The notes: a model not told the origin generated them from the letters alone. Positions 8,877 through 18,201 are shown, numbered from the stretch's first letter. The stretch is 64,000 nucleotides of DNA from Streptomyces sp. NBC_01750 (GCF_035918095.1 NZ_CP109137.1:8496001-8560000), one strand, 5' to 3'. A program made the numbers and translations.

Positions 8877-9659
8877 TCAGGTCACCGAGAGCGCGCCGTC
8901 CACCGCGAGGACCGTGCCGTTGGCGTACGCGGCTTCGGGCCGCGTCAGCTGGACGATCCACCACGCGATGTCCTCGGGGCGGCCGACCCGGCCCGCCGGG
9001 ATCCGCTCCGCCATCTGGGCCAGGAACGCCTCGTACGCCTCGGCGGGCATTCCGGCCCGTACGCCGACGCCCGTGTCGACCACGCCGGGGGCGATGCCGA
9101 CCGAGCGGATGCCGCGCGGCGCGAGCTCCACGGCCCATGTGCGGGTGAGGAAGTCGAGTGCCACCTTGGCCATGCCGTACACGGAGTTCTCCGGCCAGGC
9201 CCGGCGGCCGAGCGAGCCCGCCGAGCTGACGTTCACCACGGTGCCCCCGGTGGCCTCCAGGGCGTCCAGCGCCTGCTGCGTCAGGAAGAGCGGCGCGATC
9301 AGGTTCGTCCCCAGCTGGGCGCGGACCGAGGCGCGGTCCAGGCCGTCCAGCGAGGCGAATCCGGTGACTGCCGCGTTGTTGACCAGCACGTCGAGCCTGC
9401 CGAACGCGTCCAGCACGGTGGAGACAATGGTCTGCGGCGCGTCGTGGTCGTGGATGTCCGCCGCCAGCACCCGGATGCCGTCATACCCCTCGGCGGTCTC
9501 CTTGAGAGGTCCCTCCGAACGGCCGACGACCAGCACCTGCGCGCCGTCGTCGGCGAAGGCGCGCGCCGTCGCCCGCCCGATGCCGGTGCCGCCGCCCGTG
9601 ACGACGACACCCTTCCCTGTGGAGTCCTTGGGGCTTGCTGGGCCCGTGGAGTTCGCCAT
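8877..9659 (-). CDS. Short-chain dehydrogenase/reductase (SDR)
   Basis: 260 residues from ATG 9659. Classical SDR features: [14 protein letters not shown] (TGxxxGxG), LVNNAAV (NNAG position), VNVSSAGS (catalytic Ser) and YGMAK (YxxxK). The C-terminal [12 protein letters not shown] is the usual ending. It is a probable ketoreductase acting on a polyketide intermediate. It lies 17 nt downstream of the beta-lactamase-fold gene in the same operon. Confidence 0.88.
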   Translation of the reverse strand: MANSTGPASPKDSTGKGVVVTGGGTGIGRATARAFADDGAQVLVVGRSEGPLKETAEGYDGIRVLAADIHDHDAPQTIVSTVLDAFGRLDVLVNNAAVTGFASLDGLDRASVRAQLGTNLIAPLFLTQQALDALEATGGTVVNVSSAGSLGRRAWPENSVYGMAKVALDFLTRTWAVELAPRGIRSVGIAPGVVDTGVGVRAGMPAEAYEAFLAQMAERIPAGRVGRPEDIAWWIVQLTRPEAAYANGTVLAVDGALSVT

Positions 9660-9676
9660 GATGCCGGTCCCCGTCG

Positions 9677-10753
9677 TCAGAAGCAGATGGCGGTGTTGAC
9701 GCCGCGGATGACGGCCTGCTCGGCCTCTTCGCCGAAGTCGCGGTCGCCGAGGGTGAACGACAGCTGGACGCGGATGCCCAGATCGCGCGTCGTCGCCGTG
9801 AAAGTGGCGTAGCCGGGGATGCCCGCGCCGTGGCCCCACAGGTCGAGGTTGTTGTCGTTCTCCAGCTTCATCAGCCCCAGGCCGTAGCCGATACCCATCG
9901 GCAGGTTCCTGATCATCTCGGGCGGCAGCGGAGTGGTCATCTCCTTGAACTCCGCCTCGTTCAGCAGCTTTCCGCCGAACAGCGCGACCAGGAACTTGTC
10001 CAGATCGGCGGTGGTCGAGATGATCTCGCCCGCACAGCCGGCCTCGGAGGGATTCATCAGCGTCACGTCCTCGGCGACGCCGCCGATCTGCATGTAGCCG
10101 CGGGCGTGCGGCTCCGGGATGTTCGGGTCGTCGCCCGGCAGCACGGTCTCGTGCAGGCCGACCGGCTCCAGCACGCGGGCCCGGATCTCGTCCGCGTAGG
10201 AGTTGCCGGTGACCTCCTTGATCAGCAGGCCGATGATGAAGTAGTTGGTGTTGCAGTACGCGAACGCGGTGCCCGGCTCGAACTCCAGCGGCTTGGCCGC
10301 CGCGATGGCGATCAGGTCCTGGGGCTCGTAGTGGTTGTAGCGGTCGCGCAGGAAACGGTCGCCCGGCTTCTGGAAGGAGTCCGAGTAGTTGTACAGACCG
10401 CTCGTGTGCTGAAGCAGATTGCGGATGCTGATCTTCTCGCCGTAGGGCAGCAGCCCCGGCAGGTAGCTCTCCACGCTCCGGTCGAGGTCGATCTTTCCCT
10501 CGGCGACGAGCTGGAGCACCACCACGGCCACGAACGGCTTGGTGATGCAGGAGATCCGGAACCGGCCGTTCTCGGGGACCGGGCGGTCCGTGCCGAGCTC
10601 CGCGATGCCGGAGGTGACGACGAACGAGTCGTCCCCCCGCGTCACCCGGAACTGCACGCCCCCGGCGCCCGCCTCGATGAGCCGGTCCGCGGCGCGCTGC
10701 ACGGCATCCTGATGGGCCGAAACCACGGGCCGGGTGATCGTCGTCTGCGTCAT
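9677..10753 (-). CDS. Beta-lactamase / class C-fold serine hydrolase homologue with Cys at the nucleophile position
   Basis: 358 residues, no signal peptide, so probably cytoplasmic. The family pattern is clear: HTSG (116-119), YCN for YxN (166-168) and GHGAGIPGY for the late HxG motif. The SxxK block reads RISCITKPF. Aligned to the usual R-I-(G/A)-S-V-T-K, the nucleophile position is Cys69 and the Lys is K72, with a Ser one residue earlier. The codon is TGC. The homologue may use Cys, may use the shifted Ser, or may be non-hydrolytic. PF00144 proteins in polyketide clusters can act as esterases, transacylases or cyclases. Confidence 0.8.
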   Translation of the reverse strand: MTQTTITRPVVSAHQDAVQRAADRLIEAGAGGVQFRVTRGDDSFVVTSGIAELGTDRPVPENGRFRISCITKPFVAVVVLQLVAEGKIDLDRSVESYLPGLLPYGEKISIRNLLQHTSGLYNYSDSFQKPGDRFLRDRYNHYEPQDLIAIAAAKPLEFEPGTAFAYCNTNYFIIGLLIKEVTGNSYADEIRARVLEPVGLHETVLPGDDPNIPEPHARGYMQIGGVAEDVTLMNPSEAGCAGEIISTTADLDKFLVALFGGKLLNEAEFKEMTTPLPPEMIRNLPMGIGYGLGLMKLENDNNLDLWGHGAGIPGYATFTATTRDLGIRVQLSFTLGDRDFGEEAEQAVIRGVNTAICF

Positions 10754-10870
10754 ATCGGCAAACCCCCACGGGTATTGAGTCGGTTCATGTGCTCTACGGG
10801 TCTTTTCCTGTACCGAGGAGAGGCTGTACGGCCGCGATGGAGGTACGGCCGGGCGCCGCTGGAGGACCGC

Positions 10871-11311
10871 TCAGGCGAGGTCGTCGCGGGTGACCTTGCG
10901 GGTCGACACCTGGAGCGCGCCGTCCGACCGGACCAGCACGTCCTCGCACACGCACACGCGGTGCACCTTCGACTCGCCGCCGATCTGTGAGGCGTACACG
11001 GTGGTGTACGAGCGCACATCCACGGCGCCGTCCGGGCGCTCGGTGACATCGAACATGCCCATGAAGTGCCGGTGCCGCTGGCCGGCCTCGGCCAGCTGCG
11101 CGGTGGTGCGCCGGACGGCCGCGATCAGGCCGGGGCGGCCGCGCACCGGCTCGGGCAGCGTCGGCACGTCGAAGGACGCGTCCTCGGTGAAGGTCTCCGC
11201 CCACAGCTCGGCCTCGGCGAGGTCGAGCAGCTGCATCTGGTGCGCGTAGAACTGCTGTACCTGCGCATAGAGCGCGGCCTGCTGCGTGGCGGTCGGGGCG
11301 ATGGCGGTCAT
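10871..11311 (-). CDS. NTF2-fold / SnoaL-like protein
   Basis: 146 residues. The helical N-terminus AALYAQVQQFYAHQMQLLD, then WAETFTEDASFDVP and later MGMFDVTERPDGAVDVRSY, match the NTF2-like fold of SnoaL-type and dehydrase-like proteins of aromatic polyketide pathways (ring-hydroxylating dioxygenase beta-like). It heads a minus-strand operon with the hydrolase and SDR and is divergent from the ketoreductase. It may be a cyclase, dehydratase or monooxygenase partner. Confidence 0.72.
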   Translation of the reverse strand: MTAIAPTATQQAALYAQVQQFYAHQMQLLDLAEAELWAETFTEDASFDVPTLPEPVRGRPGLIAAVRRTTAQLAEAGQRHRHFMGMFDVTERPDGAVDVRSYTTVYASQIGGESKVHRVCVCEDVLVRSDGALQVSTRKVTRDDLA

Positions 11312-11492
11312 CGGCGTTCTCCGTTCCCTTGTCTGCCCGCCACCCTCTGCGGCCCGGATCGAGCCGCCTTGGAAGATTCCTCAAGCCCAGGTGCCGTCGT
11401 CCGCGGCCGCTTCCCCTCCAGCCGTCTTCGTGCCGCCTTCGAGTACGCAACGACACGGTCGGATCCACCGTCGGCCAACTGGAGGCAGAACG
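11312..11492. promoter_or_regulatory. Divergent promoter region (NTF2-like / ketoreductase)
   Basis: A 181-nt gap. A strong GGAGG at 11481-11485 sits upstream of the ketoreductase ATG. Promoter boxes are not clear by eye. Confidence 0.45.
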
Positions 11493-12278
11493 ATGACAAC
11501 AGCGACAAAGCCGGTAGCCCTGGTCACGGGCGCCACGAGCGGCATCGGGCTCGCGATCGCCCGCGACCTCGGCCGGCGCGGCCACCGCGTCTACATCGCC
11601 GCGCGCACCCCGCAGGTGCTCAAGCAGACCGTCGAGAACCTCCGCGAAGAGGGCCTGGACGTGGAGGGCAGCACCGCCGACGTACGTTCCACCGAGTCCG
11701 TGGCCGCCCTGGTGCGTGCCGTCGTCGAGACCTTCGGCCCGATCAACATCCTGGTCAACAACGCGGGCCGCAGCGGCGGGGGCCCCACCGCGGACATCAC
11801 CGACGAGCTCTGGCACGACGTCATCGACACCAACCTCAACAGCGTCTTCCTGCTCACCCGCGAGGCCCTCAAGAACGGTGGCCTCGCGGAAGCCGAGTAC
11901 GGCCGGATCATCAACGTCGCCTCGACCGCGGGCAAGCAGGGCGTCCTGCTCGGAGCCCCGTACTCAGCCTCCAAGCACGGAGTCGTCGGCTTCACCAAGG
12001 CTCTCGGCAAGGAGCTCGCCCCTGCCGGTATCACCGTCAACGCGGTCTGCCCCGGCTACGTCGAGACGCCGATGGCGGAGCGGGTCCGCAAGGGCTACGC
12101 CGCGGCGTGGGACACCAGCGAGGAGTACGTCCAGGAGCAGTTCGAGGCGAAGATCCCGCTCGGCCGCTACTCCACCCCCGAGGAAGTCGCCGGCCTGGTC
12201 GGATATCTGACCACCGAGCACGCCGCCTCCATCACCGCGCAGGCGCTCAACGTCTGCGGCGGACTGGGCAATTTCTGA
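11493..12278 (+). CDS. Aromatic polyketide C9-type ketoreductase (ActIII-like SDR)
   Basis: 261 residues, ATG after GGAGG. It closely follows the actinorhodin ketoreductase ActIII: VALVTGATSGIGLAIAR, LVNNAGRSGGG, the PYSASKHGVVGFTKALG block with catalytic Tyr and Lys, ITVNAVCPGYVETPMAERVR, and the signature ending ITAQALNVCGGLGNF. ActIII enzymes reduce the C9 carbonyl of the nascent poly-beta-ketone on ACP, fixing first-ring cyclisation. It is followed by the aromatase/cyclase 28 nt downstream, the usual type II PKS pairing. This is the strongest marker of a type II PKS cluster here. Confidence 0.93.
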   Translation: MTTATKPVALVTGATSGIGLAIARDLGRRGHRVYIAARTPQVLKQTVENLREEGLDVEGSTADVRSTESVAALVRAVVETFGPINILVNNAGRSGGGPTADITDELWHDVIDTNLNSVFLLTREALKNGGLAEAEYGRIINVASTAGKQGVLLGAPYSASKHGVVGFTKALGKELAPAGITVNAVCPGYVETPMAERVRKGYAAAWDTSEEYVQEQFEAKIPLGRYSTPEEVAGLVGYLTTEHAASITAQALNVCGGLGNF

Positions 12279-12306
12279 ACCCGAACAACCGACAGTGGGA
12301 GCCTGA

Positions 12307-13263
12307 ATGTCTGCCGAGCAAGTGCACCGCACCACGCACGAAGTGAATGTCGCCGCGCCCGCGGGCGCGGTCTACGGACTGATCGCCGACGCGGTGCGCT
12401 GGCCGCTGTTCTTCCCGCCGAACGTGCACGTCCAGCAGCTGGAGTCCGACGGCACGACGGAGCGGCTGCGGATGTGGGCGACCGCGAACGGCCGGGTGAA
12501 GTCCTGGACTTCCCGCCGGGTCCTGTCGCCCGGGGAACGACGGGTGGAGTTCCGTCAGGAGGTGTCAGCGAGCCCGGTGAAGACGATGGGTGGCACCTGG
12601 ATCGTCGAGCCGCTCGCCGCCGAGCAGTCCAGGCTGACCCTGCTGCACGATTTCACGGTGGACGGCGACGACCCGGCCGGCGTCGAGTGGGTGGAGCGGG
12701 CCACCGACACCAACAGCCGTGCGGAGCTGGAGAATCTGCGCAAGCTCGCCGAGCGCTGGGCGCAGCTCGACGAACTGGTGCTGTCCTTCGAGGACTCGGT
12801 ACGGGTGGACGGCCCCGCCGGGCCGGTCTACGACTTCCTCTACCGGGTCCAGGACTGGCCCCGGCTGGTCCCGCACGTCTCGCGGCTCGACCTGGTGGAG
12901 GACGAGCCGGGCGTACAGGTGATGTCCATGGACACCACGACCGCCGACGGCTCCTCGCACACCACGGAGTCGGTCCGGGTCTGCTTCCCGGACGAAGGCC
13001 GCATCGTCTACAAGCAGACGGCGACGCCCGCCCTGATGGCTGCCCACACAGGCGAGTGGTCGGTCGTCCCCGACGGGACGGGTGCGACCGTCACCTCGCA
13101 GCACAGTGTCGTGCTGCGCGAAGAGAACATCACGAAGATCCTCGGCCCCGACGCGGGCGTGACTCAGGCCCGCCGCTACATACGTGAGGCGCTCGGCCGC
13201 AACAGCACCGCGACGCTCAACCTGGCCAAGCAGCATGCGGAGTCCGCCGTCACCGCGCGATGA
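12307..13263 (+). CDS. Two-domain aromatase/cyclase (SRPBCC/START, ActVII-like)
   Basis: 318 residues in two tandem START-like domains (about 1-150 and 155-310), each starting with an (H/D)xVxVxxPAxxVYxxxxxxxxWP pattern (APAGAVYGLIADAVRWP and GPAGPVYDFLYRVQDWP). This is the didomain ActVII/Gra-ORF4 type, which dehydrates and aromatises the first ring of C9-reduced polyketides, agreeing with the adjacent ActIII-like reductase. It is probably cotranscribed with it. A bidirectional hairpin follows. Confidence 0.9.
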   Translation: MSAEQVHRTTHEVNVAAPAGAVYGLIADAVRWPLFFPPNVHVQQLESDGTTERLRMWATANGRVKSWTSRRVLSPGERRVEFRQEVSASPVKTMGGTWIVEPLAAEQSRLTLLHDFTVDGDDPAGVEWVERATDTNSRAELENLRKLAERWAQLDELVLSFEDSVRVDGPAGPVYDFLYRVQDWPRLVPHVSRLDLVEDEPGVQVMSMDTTTADGSSHTTESVRVCFPDEGRIVYKQTATPALMAAHTGEWSVVPDGTGATVTSQHSVVLREENITKILGPDAGVTQARRYIREALGRNSTATLNLAKQHAESAVTAR

Positions 13264-13472
13264 GCGTGCGCGGCCACGCCGCGGGCCTGTTTCAGCCTGG
13301 TGGCGACGTTCGCACCACTCACGATCGACCCCGGAGGCCTGACGTCCGCCGAACCCAGGCGAGGTGGTGTACGGCCGGTCGCGTCTCCCCGCGACGGTGC
13401 GCCGGATCTGCTGTCGGCGCCGGCAGGCGCGGATCTTCCGCGCTTCCCGGCGTGCGACGGGCGGTCGGGGTG

Positions 13473-13518
13473 CGGTGCTGCCGCCGGCACGGAGGTGCGT
13501 GACGTGGCGGCAGCACCG
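13473..13518. terminator. Bidirectional terminator between convergent genes
   Basis: A 13-bp perfect inverted repeat (13473-13485 and 13506-13518) with a 20-nt loop, in the 262-nt gap between the aromatase/cyclase (+) and ADH (-). The rest of the gap shows nothing recognisable. Confidence 0.6.
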
Positions 13519-13525
13519 ACGTGGA

Positions 13526-14578
13526 TCAGCGGGCAGGGTCGAGAAGGACCTTGCGGACACCGTCGGCCCGGCTGTCGAACAGTTCGTACGCCTTGGGGCC
13601 CTCGGAGAGGGCGAAGCGGTGGGTGACCACGACCTCGGGCGTGATCCGCCCGGCCTGGGTGAGGGCGATCAGGGCAGGGAGTTCGTAGTGGACCGAGCAC
13701 AGTCCGATGGCGAACTCCAGCTCCTTGATCTGGGCCAGTCCCATGTGAAAGGGAAACGCCTTGTTCTGGCTGACCCCGATGACGCTGACCCGTCCAGCCT
13801 GCCGGACGGCTTTGAGGGCGAGTTGGATGGTGGCGTCCGAGCCCACAGCCTCGACGACGGCGTCCGGTCCGCGTCCTGCGGTCATCTCCCGCACGGCCGT
13901 CCGCGCGTCCTCGCCCTCGACCGGCTCCACGCCCAGGGTGGCGGCGAAGGCGCGGCGCTCCGCGACCAGGTCCGCGCCCAGCACACGGGCGGCGCCCATG
14001 GCGAAGGCGGATTGGGCGGCCATGGTGCCGACCGGCCCGAGGCCGATGACCAGGACCGTTTCGCCGGGCTGGATACGGGCGCGGCGGCAGCCGTACCAGG
14101 CCGTGGGGGCGTTGTCCGTCAGAACGACGGCGGCCTCGTCGGAAATGCCTTCGGGCAGGTGCACGAGGTTGACGTCGGCATGGGGCACCGCCAGGGCCTG
14201 GGCCTGACTGCCCTGAAGTTGCGGGCTCACTCCGTAGCACAGGTCCGTCGAGGACCGGGCGCGCTCGCACCTGGCGGTGAGCCCGGCTGCGCAGGCTTTG
14301 CACAGGGTGCAGCCGGCCGAGGCGGGGACCAGGACCCGGTCGCCGGGCTTGAAGCGGGTGACCTGCTTGCCGGTCTCGACGACCACGCCGACGCACTCGT
14401 GTCCCGGGGTGTAGCCCAGTTCCGGGCTGAAGGGGTTTCCGGCGTAGATGTGCAGGTCGCTGCCGCAGATACCGGCCGTGGTGACCTGGATGACCGCGTC
14501 GGTGGGGGTGGTGACGGCCGGATCGGGAACGTCCCCGTAGCGGATGTCGTGGCGGCCGTGGAAAGTCAGTGCCTTCAC
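13526..14578 (-). CDS. Zinc-dependent alcohol dehydrogenase (MDR family)
   Basis: 350 residues. Catalytic zinc ligands lie in GICGSDLH (Cys38) and GHECVGVV (His-Glu). Structural zinc cysteines are in CTLCKACAAGLTARCE. The cofactor motif is VLVIGLGPVGTMAAQ (GxGxxG). It is a NAD(P)+ alcohol, polyol or formaldehyde-type dehydrogenase. It is divergent from a TetR regulator across a 183-nt AT-rich gap, the usual layout of a locally regulated gene. Its relation to the polyketide cluster is unclear; it may be the start of the flanking region. Confidence 0.88.
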   Translation of the reverse strand: MKALTFHGRHDIRYGDVPDPAVTTPTDAVIQVTTAGICGSDLHIYAGNPFSPELGYTPGHECVGVVVETGKQVTRFKPGDRVLVPASAGCTLCKACAAGLTARCERARSSTDLCYGVSPQLQGSQAQALAVPHADVNLVHLPEGISDEAAVVLTDNAPTAWYGCRRARIQPGETVLVIGLGPVGTMAAQSAFAMGAARVLGADLVAERRAFAATLGVEPVEGEDARTAVREMTAGRGPDAVVEAVGSDATIQLALKAVRQAGRVSVIGVSQNKAFPFHMGLAQIKELEFAIGLCSVHYELPALIALTQAGRITPEVVVTHRFALSEGPKAYELFDSRADGVRKVLLDPAR

Positions 14579-14705
14579 TGGCTTCCTCCATTTCAGGCGC
14601 AGGCTGGCGCCGGTGGCATCGATCCGGTCGAGTTGCCGCTGGAAGTCGGGTCGGTCTCGAAATCCAGGGACAGGGATGGACTCCCACAGGCATCAAGGAG
14701 AATGG

Positions 14706-14718
14706 ATTAACATTTAAT
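14706..14718. promoter_or_regulatory. AT-rich inverted repeat, candidate TetR operator
   Basis: ATTAA-CAT-TTAAT: 5-bp perfect arms with a 3-nt spacer, in an AT-rich patch that stands out from its surroundings. It lies in the ADH/TetR divergent gap and could be a -10 region, an operator, or both. Confidence 0.4.
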
Positions 14719-14761
14719 GCGACCGTATCACTCTGGCATGATGACGTTAGCATGGGGATCC

Positions 14762-15475
14762 GTGACAGCACATGAGACGCCTGACCCGGCCACGCCGCCC
14801 CGGAGCGGGAAACCCCGTGACACCCGCGGCACACTCATCCGGGCCGCCGAGCAGCTGTTCGCGGCGAAGGGCGTCGACGGTGTCTCGCTCAACGAGATCA
14901 AACGGGCCGCCGACCAGCGCAACGCGACGGCCCTGCAGTACCACTTCGGCGACCGGGCGGGTCTGCTGCGGGCCGTACTCGACAAACACACCCCTGCGGT
15001 GGACGCCCGCCGGGAGGTACTGCTGCAGCAGTACGAGGACAGCGGCACCGCCGATCTTCGCTCCCTCGTCGCCGCACTGGTGCTCCCGGCTGCCGCGAAA
15101 CTCGCCGACCCCGACGGCGGCCGCGAGTTCTTGCAGATCGTGGCCGAACTGCTCAACCGGCCCGAACCACTGGTCGAGCTCGTCGTGCGGGACGAGGGGT
15201 CAAGCATCTACGCCTGGCGGCGCCTGGTGGAGCCGCTGCTGCCTCCCGAGTCGACCATGGTGTTCCACACCCGCTTCACGGCCCTGCGCTTCTGCCACGC
15301 CGAACTCGCCGCCCGCGCCGCCGCCCGCCCTCGCAGGGACGACCGGTTGTTCACGAGCCGGCTGGTCGACCTGGTCACCGCACTGCTGGCCGCACCGGTG
15401 TCCGGGCAGACCGCACGACTGCTGCAAGAGCGAGACCTGAAGGACCGGACCGGCCGGCAGGCACCGGCTCCCTGA
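14762..15475 (+). CDS. TetR-family transcriptional regulator
   Basis: About 237 residues from GTG 14762. I prefer this start because the ATG at 14717 falls inside the AT-rich palindrome, which probably carries promoter or operator. The TetR helix-turn-helix is clear: TLIRAAEQLFAAKGVDGVSL, then NEIKRAADQRNATALQYHF, with GDRAGLL. The ligand domain is helical and unassigned. It likely represses the divergent zinc ADH and itself. An alternative start at 14717 would add 15 residues. Confidence 0.85.
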   Translation: MTAHETPDPATPPRSGKPRDTRGTLIRAAEQLFAAKGVDGVSLNEIKRAADQRNATALQYHFGDRAGLLRAVLDKHTPAVDARREVLLQQYEDSGTADLRSLVAALVLPAAAKLADPDGGREFLQIVAELLNRPEPLVELVVRDEGSSIYAWRRLVEPLLPPESTMVFHTRFTALRFCHAELAARAAARPRRDDRLFTSRLVDLVTALLAAPVSGQTARLLQERDLKDRTGRQAPAP

Positions 15476-15833
15476 CCGTTCCGGTCCCCCCAGCCGTTCA
15501 TGGCGTCACCGCCGGGACGGAGCGGGACGTCGAGTACCCCGGGCGGCGTCGGGCCGCCACGGAGACCAGCCGCTGACGAGCTCAGGGTGAACCTCTGTCA
15601 GTGAGGAGGCCGGTGACGGCAATTGGCGGGGGTTGTCCGGTTCATCACCAGGTCAAGGGCCGGCGTGCGCCCGCCACGTCGCTGCCCGGCACCCCGATCG
15701 CCGGCACCAGCTGCACCAGGCGCTGTCGAGACTTCACTCACGCTGACCACGACAAGCCAAACCGGCCGGGCGGACAATCGCGTCACGCGGCCTGGCGCGA
15801 GGGGCGGTGATGGGCAATCGACCTGGCACGGGC
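15476..15833. other. Intergenic region with no recognisable feature
   Basis: 358 nt between convergent genes (TetR + and PPOX -). Short open frames occur on both strands but none has family resemblance or a convincing ribosome site. I see no strong hairpin. Confidence 0.5.
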
Positions 15834-16262
15834 TCACGACGCGCGCCAGCCGCTCCAGCGCAGGACCGAGACTTCGACCACCGGCCCGCCCGGTGGCCGG
15901 TCGGCGTACTGCTGGTATTTCGCTGTGAGCAGGCCGATGCGGCGGGCGGCTTCGGGGGACCGGTCCGGTGGCGGGAGCACGCGGGCTTCGCCGTCGGCCC
16001 GGGCCCACCACAGGCGGTCCCAGTCCTCCTCGTAGTGGTCGGCGAGCAGGCAGACGGACGGGTTGGCGGCGATGTTCGCGAGGCGTTTCAGTCGCGTCGT
16101 CCGCTTCGGTTTGTGGTCCACGGCCAGCGTCACTGTGTCGCCGTCCAGGACGAATACCACGGGTACCAGGTGTGGGCGGGCCGTCGTGTCGGCCGTCGCC
16201 AGGTGGGCGACGCGCGCCGTGGCGAACCGCTCCCGTGCCTCGGCGCTCGTCAGGGCGGGCAT
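15834..16262 (-). CDS. PPOX-class F420-dependent oxidoreductase (Rv0121-like)
   Basis: 142 residues from ATG 16262. The split beta-barrel flavoprotein pattern is clear: ARERFATARVAHLATAD, then PHLVPVVFVLDGDTVTLAVD, KPKRTTRLKRLANI, and DWDRLWWARADGEARVL. It ends with RWSGWRAS, as in the Rv0121 group of the pyridoxamine-oxidase-like/F420 superfamily. It probably uses F420H2 for reduction of an unknown substrate. It lies 89 nt downstream of the LLM F420 gene on the same strand. Confidence 0.85.
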   Translation of the reverse strand: MPALTSAEARERFATARVAHLATADTTARPHLVPVVFVLDGDTVTLAVDHKPKRTTRLKRLANIAANPSVCLLADHYEEDWDRLWWARADGEARVLPPPDRSPEAARRIGLLTAKYQQYADRPPGGPVVEVSVLRWSGWRAS

Positions 16263-16351
16263 CTTGTCCCTCTCGGCAGTCACGGCGGCGATGGCGTTGA
16301 CGGATTTCCGTATCGGCCCCACATTCCCGAGGCGCGGCGGTTTCCGGTGTC

Positions 16352-17176
16352 TCAGCGGTACCGGGCAGCGACTTGGGCCAGCCGGTCCAGGTACTCCAAC
16401 GTCTCCCGTTCGGGCATCGTCGGCACGTAGAACAGCAGCCGCTCGACCCCCAGCCGGATATAGCCCTCGATCTGCTCGGGATCGTCGGGAACCGCGTACA
16501 CCGTCACCGGCACCTCGCGGTCGGCAAGGGCGCGCAGGCGTTCGATCTTCGGACCGAGCTCCTGGGGCGGCAGGCTGTTGGCCAGCCACGCGTCTCCGAG
16601 CTGCGCCACCCGGTGGAAGGCGCCCTCGCCGCCGCCGACGTAGATCGGCGGATGCGGGCGCTGCACAGGCTTGGGCCAGGCGAAGACCGGATCGAAGTTC
16701 ACGAACTCGCCGTGGAACTCCGCCTTCTCCGCGGTCCACAGCTCTCGCATGGCGCGCAGCCGCTCGTCCGTGAGCCGGCCGCGGGTGGCGGGGTCGGTGC
16801 CGTGGTTCCTCATCTCCTCACGGTTCCAGCCGACACCGACGCCGAAGATCACGCGGCCGCCGGAGATCAGGTCGAGGGATGCCACCTCCTTCGCCGTGAT
16901 GATCGGGTCGCGCTGCGGGACCAGCGCGATGCCGGTGCCCAGCAGCAGCCGCTCGGTCACCACACCGATCGCGGTCAGGGCGACGAAGGGGTCGAGGGTG
17001 CGGTAGTACATCTCCGGCAGCTCACCACCGCCCGGGTAGGGCGTCTGGCGGTCCGCCGGGATGTGGGAGTGCTCGGCGATGAACAACGAGTCGAAGCCAC
17101 GTTCTTCAAGCGCGGTTCCGAGCGAGGTCGGGCTGATGCCCTGGTCGGTGATGAAGGTCGAGACTCCGAATTTCAC
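16352..17176 (-). CDS. LLM-class F420-dependent oxidoreductase (Rv2161c-like)
   Basis: 274 residues from GTG 17176 (VKFGVSTFITDQGISP); the open frame extends upstream without a good start. Luciferase-like TIM barrel motifs: FIAEHSHIP, TLDPFVALTAIG, LVPQRDPIITAKEVASLD, GVGVGWNREEMRNHG. These define the F420-dependent subgroup, unlike the FMNH2-dependent NtaA type of the island further right. Likely ordinary chromosomal content. Confidence 0.88.
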   Translation of the reverse strand: MKFGVSTFITDQGISPTSLGTALEERGFDSLFIAEHSHIPADRQTPYPGGGELPEMYYRTLDPFVALTAIGVVTERLLLGTGIALVPQRDPIITAKEVASLDLISGGRVIFGVGVGWNREEMRNHGTDPATRGRLTDERLRAMRELWTAEKAEFHGEFVNFDPVFAWPKPVQRPHPPIYVGGGEGAFHRVAQLGDAWLANSLPPQELGPKIERLRALADREVPVTVYAVPDDPEQIEGYIRLGVERLLFYVPTMPERETLEYLDRLAQVAARYR

Positions 17177-17564
17177 GACGGCTCCGTCGAAGGTCGAGTA
17201 CGGGAAAGGACGGGTGGCACAGATCTGCTGACTACCCACTCCGGGCCGTCCCGCTCCCATGACCACCCGGGAGAACCATCGCGGAGCGCGGTTGCGGGAC
17301 CGCGGCCGCAAGAACGCGCAGGGGCGCCGGCGGATGCGCATCGGCGCCCCGTCGGCCCGCAACCGCGGCGTGGCGCCGATCGCTGACTGGCGATCCGGCC
17401 GTTTCCCGCAGGGCGGGTGCCGATGTCCGGGCGGTCCAGGAAAGGATGTCTACGACCTCACCAGTGCCACATCCACCGTTCCTCGAACCCCGGGTCGCAC
17501 TACTGCGGAATCCGCCGCTACCCGGACGTCGTCCTTCGCCGGGCACGGCAATCGGGCGCGTTCG
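17177..17564. other. Intergenic region left of the integrase scar
   Basis: It should hold the promoter of the minus-strand LLM gene near 17180-17250. The remainder is non-coding by appearance. Open frames across it lack family resemblance until about 17565. Confidence 0.4.
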
Positions 17565-18170
17565 ACGGTCCGGCAGAAGATCGACGCGTACTTCGCGTTC
17601 CTGGAGCAGCGGTACGCCCAACTCCGCCCCATGATCCACATCGCGCCGCGCAGCCTCTTCCGCGCCCTGCGCCAGGAGAAGACGATCTTCCGCGCCCGAC
17701 CCGTGGACTCGTCTTCAACTACACCCGCAAGCTCCTGCGCGAGGCACTGGAGTCGGGGCATGCACACGATCCCGGGCTGGACCGCGCATTCGTTGCCGCC
17801 ATGCCGGCTGCCGGTGGGGGAGCGCCACGTCGCTCCCGCCACCCGTTCCCCGACGACGTCGCACGCGCGAACAGGCCCAGGCCATGGACATCGACATGTC
17901 CCGCCGCAGTACCTCAGCCGAGTGCGGCTTCTGCACCTTCCAGCCCGTCGTCGACGGCGGTGCCTGCCCGTAGAACCTGGACTGCCACAAGTGCGACATG
18001 TTCGTCCTGTCCGGCGCCGACCTCCATTACTGGCGCCGCAAGAACCCAGATCGCCGACTCAACGGCGCATTGAATCAGCTCGGTCGAGTTCAGATGGCGG
18101 CTCACCGGCCAAGCTGGCGAGCCGCCGTCGCCGAGGTGAATGCTGAGCTGGGATCCCGGCTCCTGGAAGC
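17565..18170 (+). pseudogene. Decayed recombinase/integrase C-terminal remnant (frameshifts and a stop)
   Basis: Three stretches in three frames form one recombinase-like protein. About 17565-17700 reads KIDAYFAFLEQRY and PRSLFRALRQEKTIF. About 17705-17850 reads FNYTRKLLREALESGHAHD. About 17884-18100 reads CGFCTFQPVVDGGACP, an in-frame TAG, then NLDCHKCDMFVLSGADLHYW. The Cys-rich CHKC...FVLSGADLxYWRRK block is familiar from C-termini of large Streptomyces integrases. At least two frameshifts and one nonsense codon are needed. It marks the left flank of the flavin island. Confidence 0.6.
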
Positions 18171-18201
18171 CCAACGCAAGCGCCAATCGGCGTCCGCGCG
18201 T

